A stretch of 38,477 nt of DNA from GCA-2861595 sp035536185 (GTDB lineage Bacteria > Actinomycetota > Acidimicrobiia > Acidimicrobiales > GCA-2861595), in assembly GCA_035536185.1 (NCBI GenBank), contig DATLOM010000066.1, positions 1 to 38,477 of the forward strand, written 5' to 3'. Below the pieces are notes generated by a model, which worked only from the letters and a program-made list of their open reading frames with translations, was not told the origin of the DNA and did no database searches. Made by a program: the position numbers and the translations under genes. Shown in pieces: positions 1-7,348 of the stretch (the stretch's first letter is position 1; each line of letters begins with the position of its first letter).

Positions 1-482
1 GCCTCCACGATGCGGTCGCCGAGCAGGCCGAGCACCAGTTGTGAGGCCGATTCCCAGCCGCCGTCGAGATAGACGGCGCCGATGATCGCCTCCATGGCGT
101 CGGCCAGGATCGAGGGCTTCTCCCGACCTCCCGATGCGTCCTCGCCCTTGCCGAGCAGCAGGCTCGGGCCGATGTCGAGCTCCATGGCCACTTCGGCCAG
201 GGCCTCCGAGTTCACGACCGATGCCCTCACCTTGGCCAGTTCCCCCTCGGGCAGTGCCGGGTATTCCCGGTAGACGTGCCTGGTGACGATCAATCCGAGT
301 ACGGAGTCACCGAGGAACTCGAGGCGTTCGTTCGACTCCTCGCCCGACACCTCGGCGCACCACGAGCGGTGGGCCAGGGACCGGCAGAAGAGCTCGCTGT
401 TCTGGAACCGTCGGCCCAGCCGTTCGGCCAACGCGTCGGAGACGGTGCTGGGGACGGCCCTGCTCGGCGGGGTTGTCGTCAG
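1..482 (-). CDS. rnc: Ribonuclease III, N-terminal part (runs off the window start)
   Basis: RNase III cleaves double-stranded RNA, for example in rRNA precursors. The minus strand reads open to base 1 and contains the family signature ERLEFLGDSVLG at about 295-335, whose Glu and Asp bind the catalytic magnesium. A second active-site stretch, ending in DAMEAIIGAVYLDGG, lies near 60-105. The start is uncertain. The frame has no nearby ATG or GTG. A CTG at 480-482 overlaps the acpP stop codon, and a TTG lies at 429-431 just before the conserved region. The dsRNA-binding C-terminus lies outside the window. It is the last visible gene of the recG-to-rnc operon and follows acpP, as is usual in bacteria. 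Confidence 0.93.
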   Translation of the reverse strand, partial: MTTTPPSRAVPSTVSDALAERLGRRFQNSELFCRSLAHRSWCAEVSGEESNERLEFLGDSVLGLIVTRHVYREYPALPEGELAKVRASVVNSEALAEVAMELDIGPSLLLGKGEDASGGREKPSILADAMEAIIGAVYLDGGWESASQLVLGLLGDRIVE

Positions 483-742
483 CTGGCCTCTAGCTTGGCG
501 ACCACGTAGTCGACCGCGTCTCGCACCGTTTTCAGGTCCTCGAGGTCTTCGTCGTCGATACGGAAGCCGACCGTTCGCTCTCCGAGCTCCTCCTCGAGGG
601 CCTCCACGAGCTCGATGAGGGCAAGGGAGTCGGCGGAAAGATCCTCGTTGAACGAAGCCCCCTCGGCGATGGCCGAGGGATCGATCTCGAGGATGTCGGC
701 CAAGCGGTCACGGATCAGCTCGAAGACCTGCTGGCGGTCCAT
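479..742 (-). CDS. acpP: Acyl carrier protein
   Basis: This small acidic protein carries growing acyl chains in fatty-acid synthesis on a phosphopantetheine arm. The 87-residue product contains the ADSLALIEL motif, and Ser39 would be the attachment site. Length and charge are typical of ACPs. I chose the internal ATG at 740-742 because the longer reading frame (to 817) adds 25 residues rich in Pro and Arg that are not ACP-like. It lies between plsX and rnc, the classical position in bacterial lipid operons. It overlaps the probable start of rnc, suggesting coupled translation. Confidence 0.93.
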   Translation of the reverse strand: MDRQQVFELIRDRLADILEIDPSAIAEGASFNEDLSADSLALIELVEALEEELGERTVGFRIDDEDLEDLKTVRDAVDYVVAKLEAS

Positions 743-847
743 CGGGCCCCGTTCCACGTGGGTCTCAGCGGGCACGAACGCTCCTGAAAGGCGTGAGGGA
801 GAGGGGAAGCGGGGCATCGTAGCCGCGCCCGCCGTCGAAGGGCTCGA

Positions 848-1834
848 TCAGCCTTTGACGGAGCGCCGCAAACGGTCGAGAAGACCCTGTTCCACCAGCT
901 CAGAGGCAGCCTTGATGGCGTTGACGATGGCCGCTGACGACGAGGACCCGTGGCTGATGATGCACACGCCGTCCACCCCGAGGAGCAGCGCCCCGCCGTA
1001 CGAATCGGGATCCATCTCGGTGGCCAGAGGGATGAGGAGGGGCAGCACGTTCTGCGACGCCTGCGCCGCCTCCTCCGTGGCGGTGAGGGCACCGAACACA
1101 GCTCTGCGCATGAACCGCATGGCGCCCTCCAGCGTCTTCAGGACCACGTTCCCGGTGAAGCCGTCGGTGACCACAACGTCGAGGCGGTCGGTGAGCAGGT
1201 CCCGGCCCTCGACGTTGCCGATGAAGGTTCCACCCGAGCCCTGCCACACCTCCGGGTTGCGGAGAAGGGCGTTGGTCTCCTTGACCAGGTCGCTGCCCTT
1301 GGTGTCCTCCTCGCCGATCGACAGCAACCCCACACGGGGCGAGGCGATGCCGTAGCGACCAGCGGCGTAGGCCGCGCCCATCTGGGCGAACTGGACCAGC
1401 CACGCCGGCTGGCACTCGGAGTTGGCGCCGGCGTCGAGCAGCACCGTGGGGGTCGAGCCCGGGACGGGCAGGGGGGTGGCGATGGCCGGCCGGCTGACCC
1501 CCGGGAGGCGACCCAGGCGGAGCAGGGCGCTTCCCATGGCCGCTCCGGTGTTGCCGGGGCAGACCATGGCGCTGGCCTTTCCGTCGCGCACCAGCTCGGC
1601 TGCCCGGACCACCGAAGCATCCTTCTTGCGCCGCACCGAGCTGGCGGCGTCCTCGCCCATGTTGATCACCTCGCTGGCCGCGAAGACCTCCAGCGAGCCG
1701 GTGTCGCCGAGGGCGTCAGGCTGGCCCACCAGCATGACCGGGTGGCCCAGTTTCTCCGCCGCCTCGCGGGCCCCGGCGACGATCTCGGCGGGACCGTTGT
1801 CGGTTCCCATGACGTCGACGGCGATGGGTTGCAC
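848..1834 (-). CDS. plsX: Phosphate acyltransferase PlsX
   Basis: PlsX converts acyl-ACP to acyl-phosphate, the first step of the PlsX/PlsY route to phospholipids. The protein opens with the typical IAVDVMG(T)D stretch and has the conserved segment VVTDGFTGNVVLKTLEGAMR. I place the start at GTG 1832-1834, giving 328 residues, the normal family length. The frame stays open to 2260, but those extra residues are a shadow of rpmF and the DUF177 gene. The order rpmF, plsX, acpP is a widely conserved lipid/ribosome operon. The glycine usual after VMG is Thr here (VMGTD instead of VMGGD), a minor variation. Confidence 0.95.
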   Translation of the reverse strand: MQPIAVDVMGTDNGPAEIVAGAREAAEKLGHPVMLVGQPDALGDTGSLEVFAASEVINMGEDAASSVRRKKDASVVRAAELVRDGKASAMVCPGNTGAAMGSALLRLGRLPGVSRPAIATPLPVPGSTPTVLLDAGANSECQPAWLVQFAQMGAAYAAGRYGIASPRVGLLSIGEEDTKGSDLVKETNALLRNPEVWQGSGGTFIGNVEGRDLLTDRLDVVVTDGFTGNVVLKTLEGAMRFMRRAVFGALTATEEAAQASQNVLPLLIPLATEMDPDSYGGALLLGVDGVCIISHGSSSSAAIVNAIKAASELVEQGLLDRLRRSVKG

Positions 1835-1868
1835 GCTTGGTCGGCCGCTTTCCGTAGTGGCGCCGGCG

Positions 1869-2048
1869 CTAGCCGACGTCGATGGCCTGGCGGCCGCCGT
1901 ACCAACCGCAGGCGGGGCACACCACGTGGGGGAGCTTGGCCTGGCGGCACTGCGGGCACACGCTGCGGGCCGGGGCGGCCAGCGTCCAGTTGCTGGCGCG
2001 GCGGCTCCGGCTCTTGGCCTTTGACGTCTTCTTCTTGGGAACAGCCAT
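1869..2048 (-). CDS. rpmF: 50S ribosomal protein L32
   Basis: A 59-residue basic protein of the large ribosomal subunit. It begins MAVPKKKTSKAKSRSRR, the standard L32 N-terminus, and ends with two CxxC pairs (CPQC and CPAC) that form a zinc-binding knuckle. So this is the zinc-containing form of L32. It lies between the DUF177 gene and plsX with short gaps, an order found across many bacteria, where DUF177 (YceD) and L32 are almost always adjacent. The start is the ATG at 2046-2048. Confidence 0.96.
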   Translation of the reverse strand: MAVPKKKTSKAKSRSRRASNWTLAAPARSVCPQCRQAKLPHVVCPACGWYGGRQAIDVG

Positions 2049-2063
2049 CTCGTTCGCTCTCTC

Positions 2064-2570
2064 TCAGTTCTCTCGCAACACGTCGAGCGCCGCCCAACGC
2101 GGGTCGCCCACAGCCTGCTCGCAGTCGCAGTCACCGACGTTCTGATCGGCGCCGCACATGGGGCAAAGCCCCCGGCACCCCACCTTACAGAGGGGCGCCA
2201 GAGGCAGCTCCAGGAGCACCGCGTCTCTGGCCATCGGCTCCAGGTCGAGCTGGTCGCCATGGAGAGGATAGGTCTGCTCGGGGTCGTTCTGCTCCTCGAA
2301 GACCTCCCAGACGTCGGCGCTGAGCCGCCCGGTCGCCTCTCCGAGGCAGCGCCGGCACTCGCCGGCCCACGGCACCTCGACCTTTCCCCGGGCGATGGCG
2401 CCGCCGGGCACCAGCTCCAGCACCACGTCCACGACCACCTCGGCGCCGTCGGGAACGGCGCTGCCCGAGACCTTCAGGCCCGGTACCGGCCCGGCCCGCC
2501 GCTCCTGCCTCCGCTTGTTGGGGACCTTCTGCAGGCCGCCGAGCCCGACCATGAACGGCGAGGAAGCCAC
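2064..2570 (-). CDS. DUF177 / YceD family protein
   Basis: A member of the YceD/DUF177 family, which is linked to 23S rRNA accumulation and ribosome assembly. Its molecular role is still poorly defined. The 168-residue protein has a beta-rich N-terminal half and the family's cysteine clusters: one CRRC pair near residue 73 and a run of CxxxCxxxCxxC near residues 127-138, followed by CDC. These may bind a metal. The gene sits directly upstream of rpmF, its usual partner, and downstream of the SepIVA-like gene. The same order (rnc, DUF177, SepIVA) is known in Mycobacterium tuberculosis as Rv2925c to Rv2927c. Confidence 0.88.
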   Translation of the reverse strand: MASSPFMVGLGGLQKVPNKRRQERRAGPVPGLKVSGSAVPDGAEVVVDVVLELVPGGAIARGKVEVPWAGECRRCLGEATGRLSADVWEVFEEQNDPEQTYPLHGDQLDLEPMARDAVLLELPLAPLCKVGCRGLCPMCGADQNVGDCDCEQAVGDPRWAALDVLREN

Positions 2571-2624
2571 GTGGTGATCCTACGGGCGACCAGGGGGCCG
2601 TTCAGCACATCGAGAATCAGGGGA

Positions 2625-3200
2625 TCAGGACTGGTCCTGGTCGAAGAATGCCTCGTCGGCGCCTTCGGTGGCCCCGAGGTCGCCGGTGTCCTGGCCGAAC
2701 CCGAGGTCGCCGCGGTCCTGGGTCGGAAGGGGCGTGACCCGCAGCTTGTCCCGCCCGGCCTGGACCGTCTTGAGGGTCCGCTCGAGCACGATCTCGAAAG
2801 CGGCCAGCTTCTGGTCGCAGTAGTCCTCCGCTTCGTGGCGCAGCCGGCTCGAGTCCTCCCGGGCCTGCTCCACCGTCTTCTGCGACAGGTGCTGGGCCGA
2901 GCGAACGATCTCCGTCCGCTGGACCATGCGCTCGGACCGGATCCGGGCCGCGTCCAGAATCTCGTCGGCCTCGCGCTGGACCTTCGCCAGGAACTCGGCC
3001 CGCTCCTTCAGCATCCACCGGGCCTGGCGCAGCTCGTCGGGGAGACGCTCGAGGGCGTCCTCCAGCAGCTCGAGCACCTCGTCCTTCTCCACCCGCACCG
3101 TGGTGGAGAGGGGCATCGGCTTGGCGTTGGTGACGATCTCGATGACCCGGCGCAGCAGCAGCTCGGCGTCGACCTCGTTGTTGTTGTTGTTGGCCATCAC
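2625..3200 (-). CDS. DivIVA-like coiled-coil protein, SepIVA type
   Basis: A 191-residue acidic, mostly helical protein with long heptad-like stretches between about residues 35 and 155. It has an Asn-rich N-terminus and an acidic, disordered tail. Its composition and its place next to DUF177 and coaD match actinobacterial SepIVA (Rv2927c), a DivIVA-family cell-division factor. Assignment rests on synteny and coiled-coil character rather than on a strict motif. It begins GTG-ATG. GTG at 3198-3200 and ATG at 3195-3197 are both possible, and a GGAGGAGAA ribosome site precedes them. It overlaps the coaD stop codon, so translation is probably coupled. Confidence 0.75.
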   Translation of the reverse strand: MMANNNNNEVDAELLLRRVIEIVTNAKPMPLSTTVRVEKDEVLELLEDALERLPDELRQARWMLKERAEFLAKVQREADEILDAARIRSERMVQRTEIVRSAQHLSQKTVEQAREDSSRLRHEAEDYCDQKLAAFEIVLERTLKTVQAGRDKLRVTPLPTQDRGDLGFGQDTGDLGATEGADEAFFDQDQS

Positions 3201-3679
3201 GCGAACTTCTCCTCCACCCTCTTGGCCACCGGAGCCGGCACCATGGAGCTGACCCGGCTGGCGCCGCCGAAGCGGGCGATCTCCCGCAGCAGCGACGAGG
3301 CTATGAACGAGGAGCTGGACGCGCAGGGCAGGAAGATGGTGGGCACCCCGGAGATGGCCTCGTTCATCTGGGCCATCTGCAGCTCGTGCTCGAAGTCCGA
3401 CGCCACCCGCAGGCCCTTCACGATCACCTCGGCGCCGACCTTCTTGGCCAGGTCCACGACCAAGGTGTCGAAGAAGGCCACCTCCACGTTGGTCAGGTGG
3501 GCCACCGACTCCTCCACCATGTCCCGTCGCTCCTCGTAGGTGAAGAGGGGTGCCCCCTTCTGGGGATTGCGCATCGCCGCCACCACCACCCGGTCGAACA
3601 GGCGAGCGGCACTCTCGATGACCTCGAGATGTCCGTTGTGGAGGGGGTCGAACGAGCCCGGGAAAAGGGCGATTCTCAC
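3197..3679 (-). CDS. coaD: Phosphopantetheine adenylyltransferase
   Basis: CoaD transfers AMP from ATP to 4'-phosphopantetheine, giving dephospho-CoA, the fourth step of coenzyme A synthesis. The 160-residue protein has the nucleotidyltransferase motif GSFDPLHNGH (His14 and His17). It also has the substrate-binding segment VKGLRVASDFEHELQMAQMN and a C-terminal SSLLREIA motif. The length is exactly that of the family. It overlaps rsmD upstream by 4 bases and the SepIVA-like gene downstream, so the three are a tight translational unit. The rsmD-coaD pair is very widely conserved. Confidence 0.97.
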   Translation of the reverse strand: MRIALFPGSFDPLHNGHLEVIESAARLFDRVVVAAMRNPQKGAPLFTYEERRDMVEESVAHLTNVEVAFFDTLVVDLAKKVGAEVIVKGLRVASDFEHELQMAQMNEAISGVPTIFLPCASSSSFIASSLLREIARFGGASRVSSMVPAPVAKRVEEKFA

Positions 3680-4224
3680 TCAGGGCCTTTCTCGTCGGGT
3701 TCGCTGAGGGACTGGGCGACAGTGACCACCGTACCGCCGTACCGCTTGATCTTGACCACCTCGAAGGCGCCTTCGAGGTCTATCTCGCGGTCGCTCTCGA
3801 GGATGGCGAGACCGGTCCTGAGACCTGCCAGCAGTTCAGGCCAGCCGTCGAACTCGTAGGGGGGGTCGGCAAAAACGATGTCGAACTCCCTGTCCGGATT
3901 GAGCCGGCGCCAGCTGAGGACGTCGGCCTGGACGACCGTGGCCCGGGCATAGAGCCCGGTGGTGACCAGGTTGATGTGCATCGTGTCGGCGGCCGCCTTG
4001 TCGTGGTCGACGAGGGTGGCGTGGGCCGCGCCCCTGGAGAGAGCTTCGATGCCCAGGGCGCCGGTGCCGGCGAAGAGGTCCGCCACCTTCATGTCGTTGA
4101 CACCGCCGAGAGAGCCCAGCACGTCGAAGATGGCCTCCCGCACGCGGTCGCCGGTAGGACGAACGCCGAGCCCGCCGGGTGCCTGGAGACGCCGCCCCTT
4201 CGCTGTCCCGGATACCACCCTCAC
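3676..4224 (-). CDS. rsmD: 16S rRNA (guanine-966-N2)-methyltransferase RsmD
   Basis: This SAM-dependent enzyme methylates G966 of 16S rRNA during 30S assembly. The 182-residue protein contains the SAM-binding motif DLFAGTGALGIEALSRG and the catalytic FADPPY motif of amino-group methyltransferases. The start is GTG at 4222-4224, and a second GTG two codons later is possible. In the presumed ancestral order it followed recG by about 16 bases. Now a 4.2-kb inserted element lies between them, and a duplicate of the last bases of recG stands just upstream of this start. It therefore needs read-through or a promoter from the element. Confidence 0.94.
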   Translation of the reverse strand: MRVVSGTAKGRRLQAPGGLGVRPTGDRVREAIFDVLGSLGGVNDMKVADLFAGTGALGIEALSRGAAHATLVDHDKAAADTMHINLVTTGLYARATVVQADVLSWRRLNPDREFDIVFADPPYEFDGWPELLAGLRTGLAILESDREIDLEGAFEVVKIKRYGGTVVTVAQSLSEPDEKGPE

Positions 4225-4231
4225 CAGGCGA

Positions 4232-4256
4232 GGCTACGTCTCAGCTCTTGAAGAGG
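4232..4256. repeat. 25-bp direct repeat, element boundary (rsmD side)
   Basis: A perfect copy of the 25 bases at 8459-8483. Read on the minus strand it encodes LFKS and a TGA stop, the exact C-terminus of recG, plus 9 bases downstream. The sequence diverges at once on both outer edges (A versus C before it, C versus A after it). It ends 7 bases before the rsmD start. I read it as one att core left by site-specific integration at the recG 3' end. Confidence 0.85.
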
Positions 4257-4674
4257 CATTCAGACGCCGAGTTCGGTGACGTGCTGGTTGGCGCCGAAGG
4301 CGTGCTGAGCCGGTCCCCGAGGCACACGTCCGCGTCAGACAGTTGAGGGATGGCCCCCGGCAATTCCTCGCCCACGTCTCTCGCGCCTGTTCGGCGACCT
4401 CCCCCACGGTCCGGCCGGGGTACCAACGTGTGGAGCCACCTATGACTGTGGGCGCCATGGGAATCTGCCCCTGGCAGCCAGCAGACGCTGCCCACTGACG
4501 ACCATCTCGTCACGGAGGGTGCTCCCGGCGGGGGACACGACAGCCGTGCCGGTGCCGCCCTCGACCGGCACCTCGGGGCGATGCCCCACGTTGTTAGGCA
4601 TGCACGTTCGGGGACACCCGTCGCCCGTCGTGCCCACGCCAGACCCGTCGATCTGTCGCGTCTGCCTCAGAGCT
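4257..4674. other. 418 bases without a recognisable gene (left end of the element)
   Basis: Short open frames exist on both strands, but none has protein-like composition, a ribosome site or a familiar motif. A minus-strand frame ending at 4241 finishes with LFKS only because it runs into the duplicated recG end. This may be the remnant of lost cargo or of an attachment-site arm region. I see no RNA gene or strong hairpin here. Confidence 0.5.
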
Positions 4675-5373
4675 TCAAGGCGCAAGCCACTGCTTCACGA
4701 CGGACCGGATGAGCGTTCGAGCTTCTTCGAGCGTCATGGGATCCTTGGGAGGCTGGTGATTCAACGCGCCGTGTCGTGAGTCGTCGCCGGTCGCGTCGTG
4801 CGAGTTCGCGGTGTGCGTGAAGCGGTTGAGCTCGCGCTTCGTGGCATAGCCCGACGTCACGATCCCCTCGATGCCCCCCTTGGCGTGTCGGACGAAGTCA
4901 AGGATGCGATACAGATTCACCCAATCGAACGGCCCAGTGGCGAGGAGCCGCAGAGCCGCCTCCGCGTCCGCGTTGCCGGCGGCGGTTGCGAGTGCGACCT
5001 GGCCCGGCGGCGCAGGAGGGGGAAGCGGCTGTTGATCGCCGACCGTGACCACCACGGCGCTCACCTTGGATCGGACCTCTATCGAGTCGACAACGACCAC
5101 AGCATGCTCTCGCTTGTCGGGGCCCACGATCTGGCCGCTCGCGGTGACGGGCCTGTGGCTGGAGGAGGCCAGGAGTGCGGCACCATTGATCTGCGCGAGC
5201 ATCGTTTTCGCTCGGCTGAGCATCTCGACATGGTTCGAAGCGAGGTCCGTGAACACGGCCGACTCCAGCAGGTAGCGATCATGATCCTTGACCACACGTG
5301 GGTCGCCGGCCGCGAACTGCTCCGCCAGCGTCTCCAAGTCGAAGTCGTGACCCGACAGCACTATTCGCCACAC
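4675..5373 (-). CDS. Hypothetical protein of the integrated element
   Basis: I do not recognise a characterised family. The frame encodes 232 residues if it starts at GTG 5371-5373. The frame runs further upstream to 5784, but those residues are antisense to the membrane-protein gene. Visible features are a Pro-rich linker (QQPLPPPAPPGQ) in the middle, a segment GPFDWVNLYRILDFVRHAKGG, and a C-terminal part with an Arg-His-Gly motif (DDSRHGALNHQPPKDPMTL). The last part suggests a small helical domain ending in VKQWLAP. It is divergently oriented to the membrane protein at 5519. Protein-like composition and a natural end make it a likely real gene, perhaps cargo. Confidence 0.6.
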   Translation of the reverse strand: MWRIVLSGHDFDLETLAEQFAAGDPRVVKDHDRYLLESAVFTDLASNHVEMLSRAKTMLAQINGAALLASSSHRPVTASGQIVGPDKREHAVVVVDSIEVRSKVSAVVVTVGDQQPLPPPAPPGQVALATAAGNADAEAALRLLATGPFDWVNLYRILDFVRHAKGGIEGIVTSGYATKRELNRFTHTANSHDATGDDSRHGALNHQPPKDPMTLEEARTLIRSVVKQWLAP

Positions 5374-5518
5374 GCCTCGCCAGGCTACGCGGACACTGCG
5401 AGCGTGATCTCTTACGGTCGGCGTCCGAGGGCGGTCAAGTGCCGTCGATATGGCGCAGCTCAGGTCGCTCGGCGCGAGTGTGAACCAACTCGAGGCCTGA
5501 TGGCGACATGATGGATGG

Positions 5519-5953
5519 GTGCTTGGTCCCGTTTCCCGCACAATGGCAGCAGCTCTGGCTGCGCTCATCGGGGCCATGGCGGCCACCGTCGCGGTGACTC
5601 CGGAGTTCCGTGAGGGCGGCGGCACCGACGTGATCCTCGACGCGCCGGATCTCGGTGTTGCCGGACGTGTGCTCCTGTTGATGATCAGCGCAGCAGTCGC
5701 GGGCATCATCCTCAGGGCGCTTCGGAGTAGCAGTCCGAACAGCGGCACTCCGCGCGTGACGACCGAGGTGATCGCCGTGTCCATCGGCGTCGGCGTTCTC
5801 GCTGGACTCGGCTACCGGATCGTTACAGCGAAATCCGTCGGTGCCAACATCGGGGGTGGCCTCGTGATCCTCGCCTCGCCGATCGGTGCTCTCGTGTTCA
5901 TCGGCTATCTCGCCGTGCGCCTCCGCGCGATGAGCGTATCGGGCCACCGTTGA
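5519..5953 (+). CDS. Small membrane protein, about four transmembrane helices
   Basis: A 144-residue hydrophobic protein of no recognised family. Hydrophobic stretches at about residues 8-28, 46-66, 83-98 and 112-133 are long enough to cross the membrane. Between the first two lies an acidic loop (EFREGGGTDVILDAPD). The start is GTG 5519-5521, with ATG 5543-5545 as an alternative, and neither has a strong ribosome site. It ends where the decayed integrase frame begins (TTGA overlap). It may be cargo of the element or part of a pair with the divergent gene at 4675-5373. Function is unknown. Confidence 0.55.
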   Translation: MLGPVSRTMAAALAALIGAMAATVAVTPEFREGGGTDVILDAPDLGVAGRVLLLMISAAVAGIILRALRSSSPNSGTPRVTTEVIAVSIGVGVLAGLGYRIVTAKSVGANIGGGLVILASPIGALVFIGYLAVRLRAMSVSGHR

Positions 5954-6552
5954 CGCTGCGCCTACCCCGCGGCCTGTCGAGCGGCAAGAACACGTGCCCG
6001 GGTCGAGCTGCCCGCGATACGCGCAGACTCGGCATCGATGACGCGCAGCTTGCCGCTGTTGCGTTCCTGGCTCGCTACAGCGGGCGCACGCTAGACGCGT
6101 ACCGGCACGACCTGCGCGGGTTCTTCCAGTGGGCGGCCGACATGCAGCTCACATGTTGGCGGCCACGCGTCCACACATCAAGATGCCCGAAGCTGGATGG
6201 AGGAGCGGGGACTGGCGGCATCGACGATCGACCGGCGGCTGTCGACGATCTGCGGCTTCTACCGCTTCTCTCACATTGACGGGCGCGTCGTCTCGAACCC
6301 GGCGCAGTATTCCGACCGCAGGTGCACCCGTCGAACGCCCGGGGTCTCGACCGCTCTGAGCTCGGCGTGTTCCTGTTCACCGCCGAGCAGTCCGACCGCG
6401 ATCACGCCGCGCTTGCGGTGCTGCTCGGTCTGAACGGGCTGCGGGTCGGCAAAGCCTGCACCACCAACATCGAGGACCTCGGCCTCGAACGAAGCCACCG
6501 GACACTCCGCATCCTTGGAAGGGCAGCAAGCGAGCGACCGGGAACCGCCGGA
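5950..6552 (+). pseudogene. Tyrosine recombinase (phage integrase family), broken and truncated
   Basis: The three forward frames together give an integrase N-terminus. One frame has a SAM-like core-binding domain (ARYSGRTLDAYRHDLRGFF). The next two have RGLAASTIDRRLSTICGFYR and then LLGLNGLRVG, whose Arg is the first catalytic residue. The reading frame changes at about 6130, 6190, 6325 and again near 6520, where LGKGSKRAT can be read only with one added base. The sequence stops before the His-x-x-Arg box and the catalytic Tyr, so about the last third is missing. It is a dead gene and the probable former integrase of this element. Confidence 0.82.
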
Positions 6553-6568
6553 GGCTGATCCACCCGAA

Positions 6569-6964
6569 TCAGATCGGCGGCGGTTCGATCCGCTCGATCG
6601 TATTGACTCGGTCGATCGATCGGTCGAAGGAGGCACCATGCCGACCCCGGTCTCGGCGCAGGCGATGAGGTATGCCTCCGCGAAGTCGATTCGGTCGATC
6701 TCGTACACCTCGACCGCCCGGAGGAGCAGCGCGGGGTCCACGCAGACGATCGGATCGAACGCAACAAGAGAACGCACCGCTTCGCCGACTTTGTCGCGGG
6801 GTGTCTCGTAGAACGACTCCAACACGTACACCGTCTCGGCCGCAACGAGGTCGGTCAGCAGCAGTTCTCGTTCCGTCCTGAGGTAAGCGGTCGCGCCTCG
6901 CCAAGTCCGGCGGGTCACCAGTCAGATGACGCACCAGGACGTTCGTGTCAACGAACGCAGTCAA
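6569..6964 (-). pseudogene. VapC-type PIN-domain toxin, two frameshifts
   Basis: VapC toxins are ribonucleases with a PIN fold. The gene starts MTAFVDTNVLVRHLTGD, where Asp6 is the first PIN acid. It then continues in another frame (TAYLRTERELLLTDLVAAE, later IDFAEAYLIACAETG) from about 6900. It returns to the first frame near 6640 for SFDRSIDRVNTIERIEPPP and the stop. Two opposite one-base shifts thus break it, so the full PIN protein cannot be made by normal decoding. It overlaps the upstream vapB by 4 bases. Either the toxin has been inactivated or the assembly has indel errors. The antitoxin is intact. Confidence 0.8.
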
Positions 6965-7212
6965 TGGCGTGCCGCGGCTCGGTCCGACTTCGTGCGCCGG
7001 ATGACCTCATCCCACGCGACGTTGCGCTTCGCTGCGGGTACCCGGATCGTGCCAGCCAGAGCGAGGAAATCCGACGTCCGAGCAAGCACGGCACGGTTGT
7101 CCTCCACCCGGAAGACGACCTCGTCGCCCTCCTTGATGCCGAGCGCGTCACGCACTGCCTTCCGGAGGGTCACCTGCCCCTTCGATGTCACCTTCGCCGC
7201 AGCGTCCACCAT
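6961..7212 (-). CDS. AbrB/SpoVT-type antitoxin (VapB)
   Basis: An 83-residue antitoxin with the swapped-hairpin AbrB DNA-binding fold. The diagnostic N-terminal motif is VTSKGQVTLRKAVRDALGIK followed by EGDEVVFRVEDN. The C-terminal third would bind and block the PIN toxin encoded next. The start is the ATG at 7210-7212, with an AAGGA ribosome site just before it. Stop and vapC start overlap (ATGA). A perfect 10-8-10 inverted repeat stands at 7215-7242 directly upstream and is probably its own operator. The partner toxin gene is frameshifted. Confidence 0.87.
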   Translation of the reverse strand: MVDAAAKVTSKGQVTLRKAVRDALGIKEGDEVVFRVEDNRAVLARTSDFLALAGTIRVPAAKRNVAWDEVIRRTKSDRAAARH

Positions 7213-7214
7213 GA

Positions 7215-7242
7215 ATCCTTACTCATCCGTCGGAGTAAGGAT
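7215..7242. promoter_or_regulatory. Palindromic operator upstream of vapB
   Basis: ATCCTTACTC and GAGTAAGGAT form a perfect 10-bp inverted repeat with an 8-base spacer, ending 2 bases before the vapB start codon. VapB-type antitoxins bind palindromes at their own promoter. The inner copy also contains the AAGGA ribosome site, so binding would block both transcription and translation. A TATCCT -10-like box overlaps the outer arm. The function is inferred from position and symmetry. Confidence 0.7.
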
Positions 7243-7348
7243 AACTCGCGAGGACCCGAAATGGGCACATACAAGTCGCCTCCTGTGGCCGCGGCATTCG
7301 AGGATGGTCGGGTCAGCGGCCTACTTCTCTATCTCACGGCAGCCCGCT

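Noticed and set aside
479..817. 112-residue version of the acyl carrier protein
   Set aside because: The extra 25 residues are not ACP-like, and the internal ATG gives the normal length.
848..2323. Long open frames on the plus strand and other frames over plsX, such as 950-2323
   Set aside because: They are antisense shadows in a very GC-rich gene, with Arg/Gly/Pro-rich composition and no motif, while plsX itself is clear.
4241..4513. Short minus-strand frame ending in the recG C-terminus (LFKS)
   Set aside because: Its end is only the duplicated att-like repeat. The rest has no protein-like composition.
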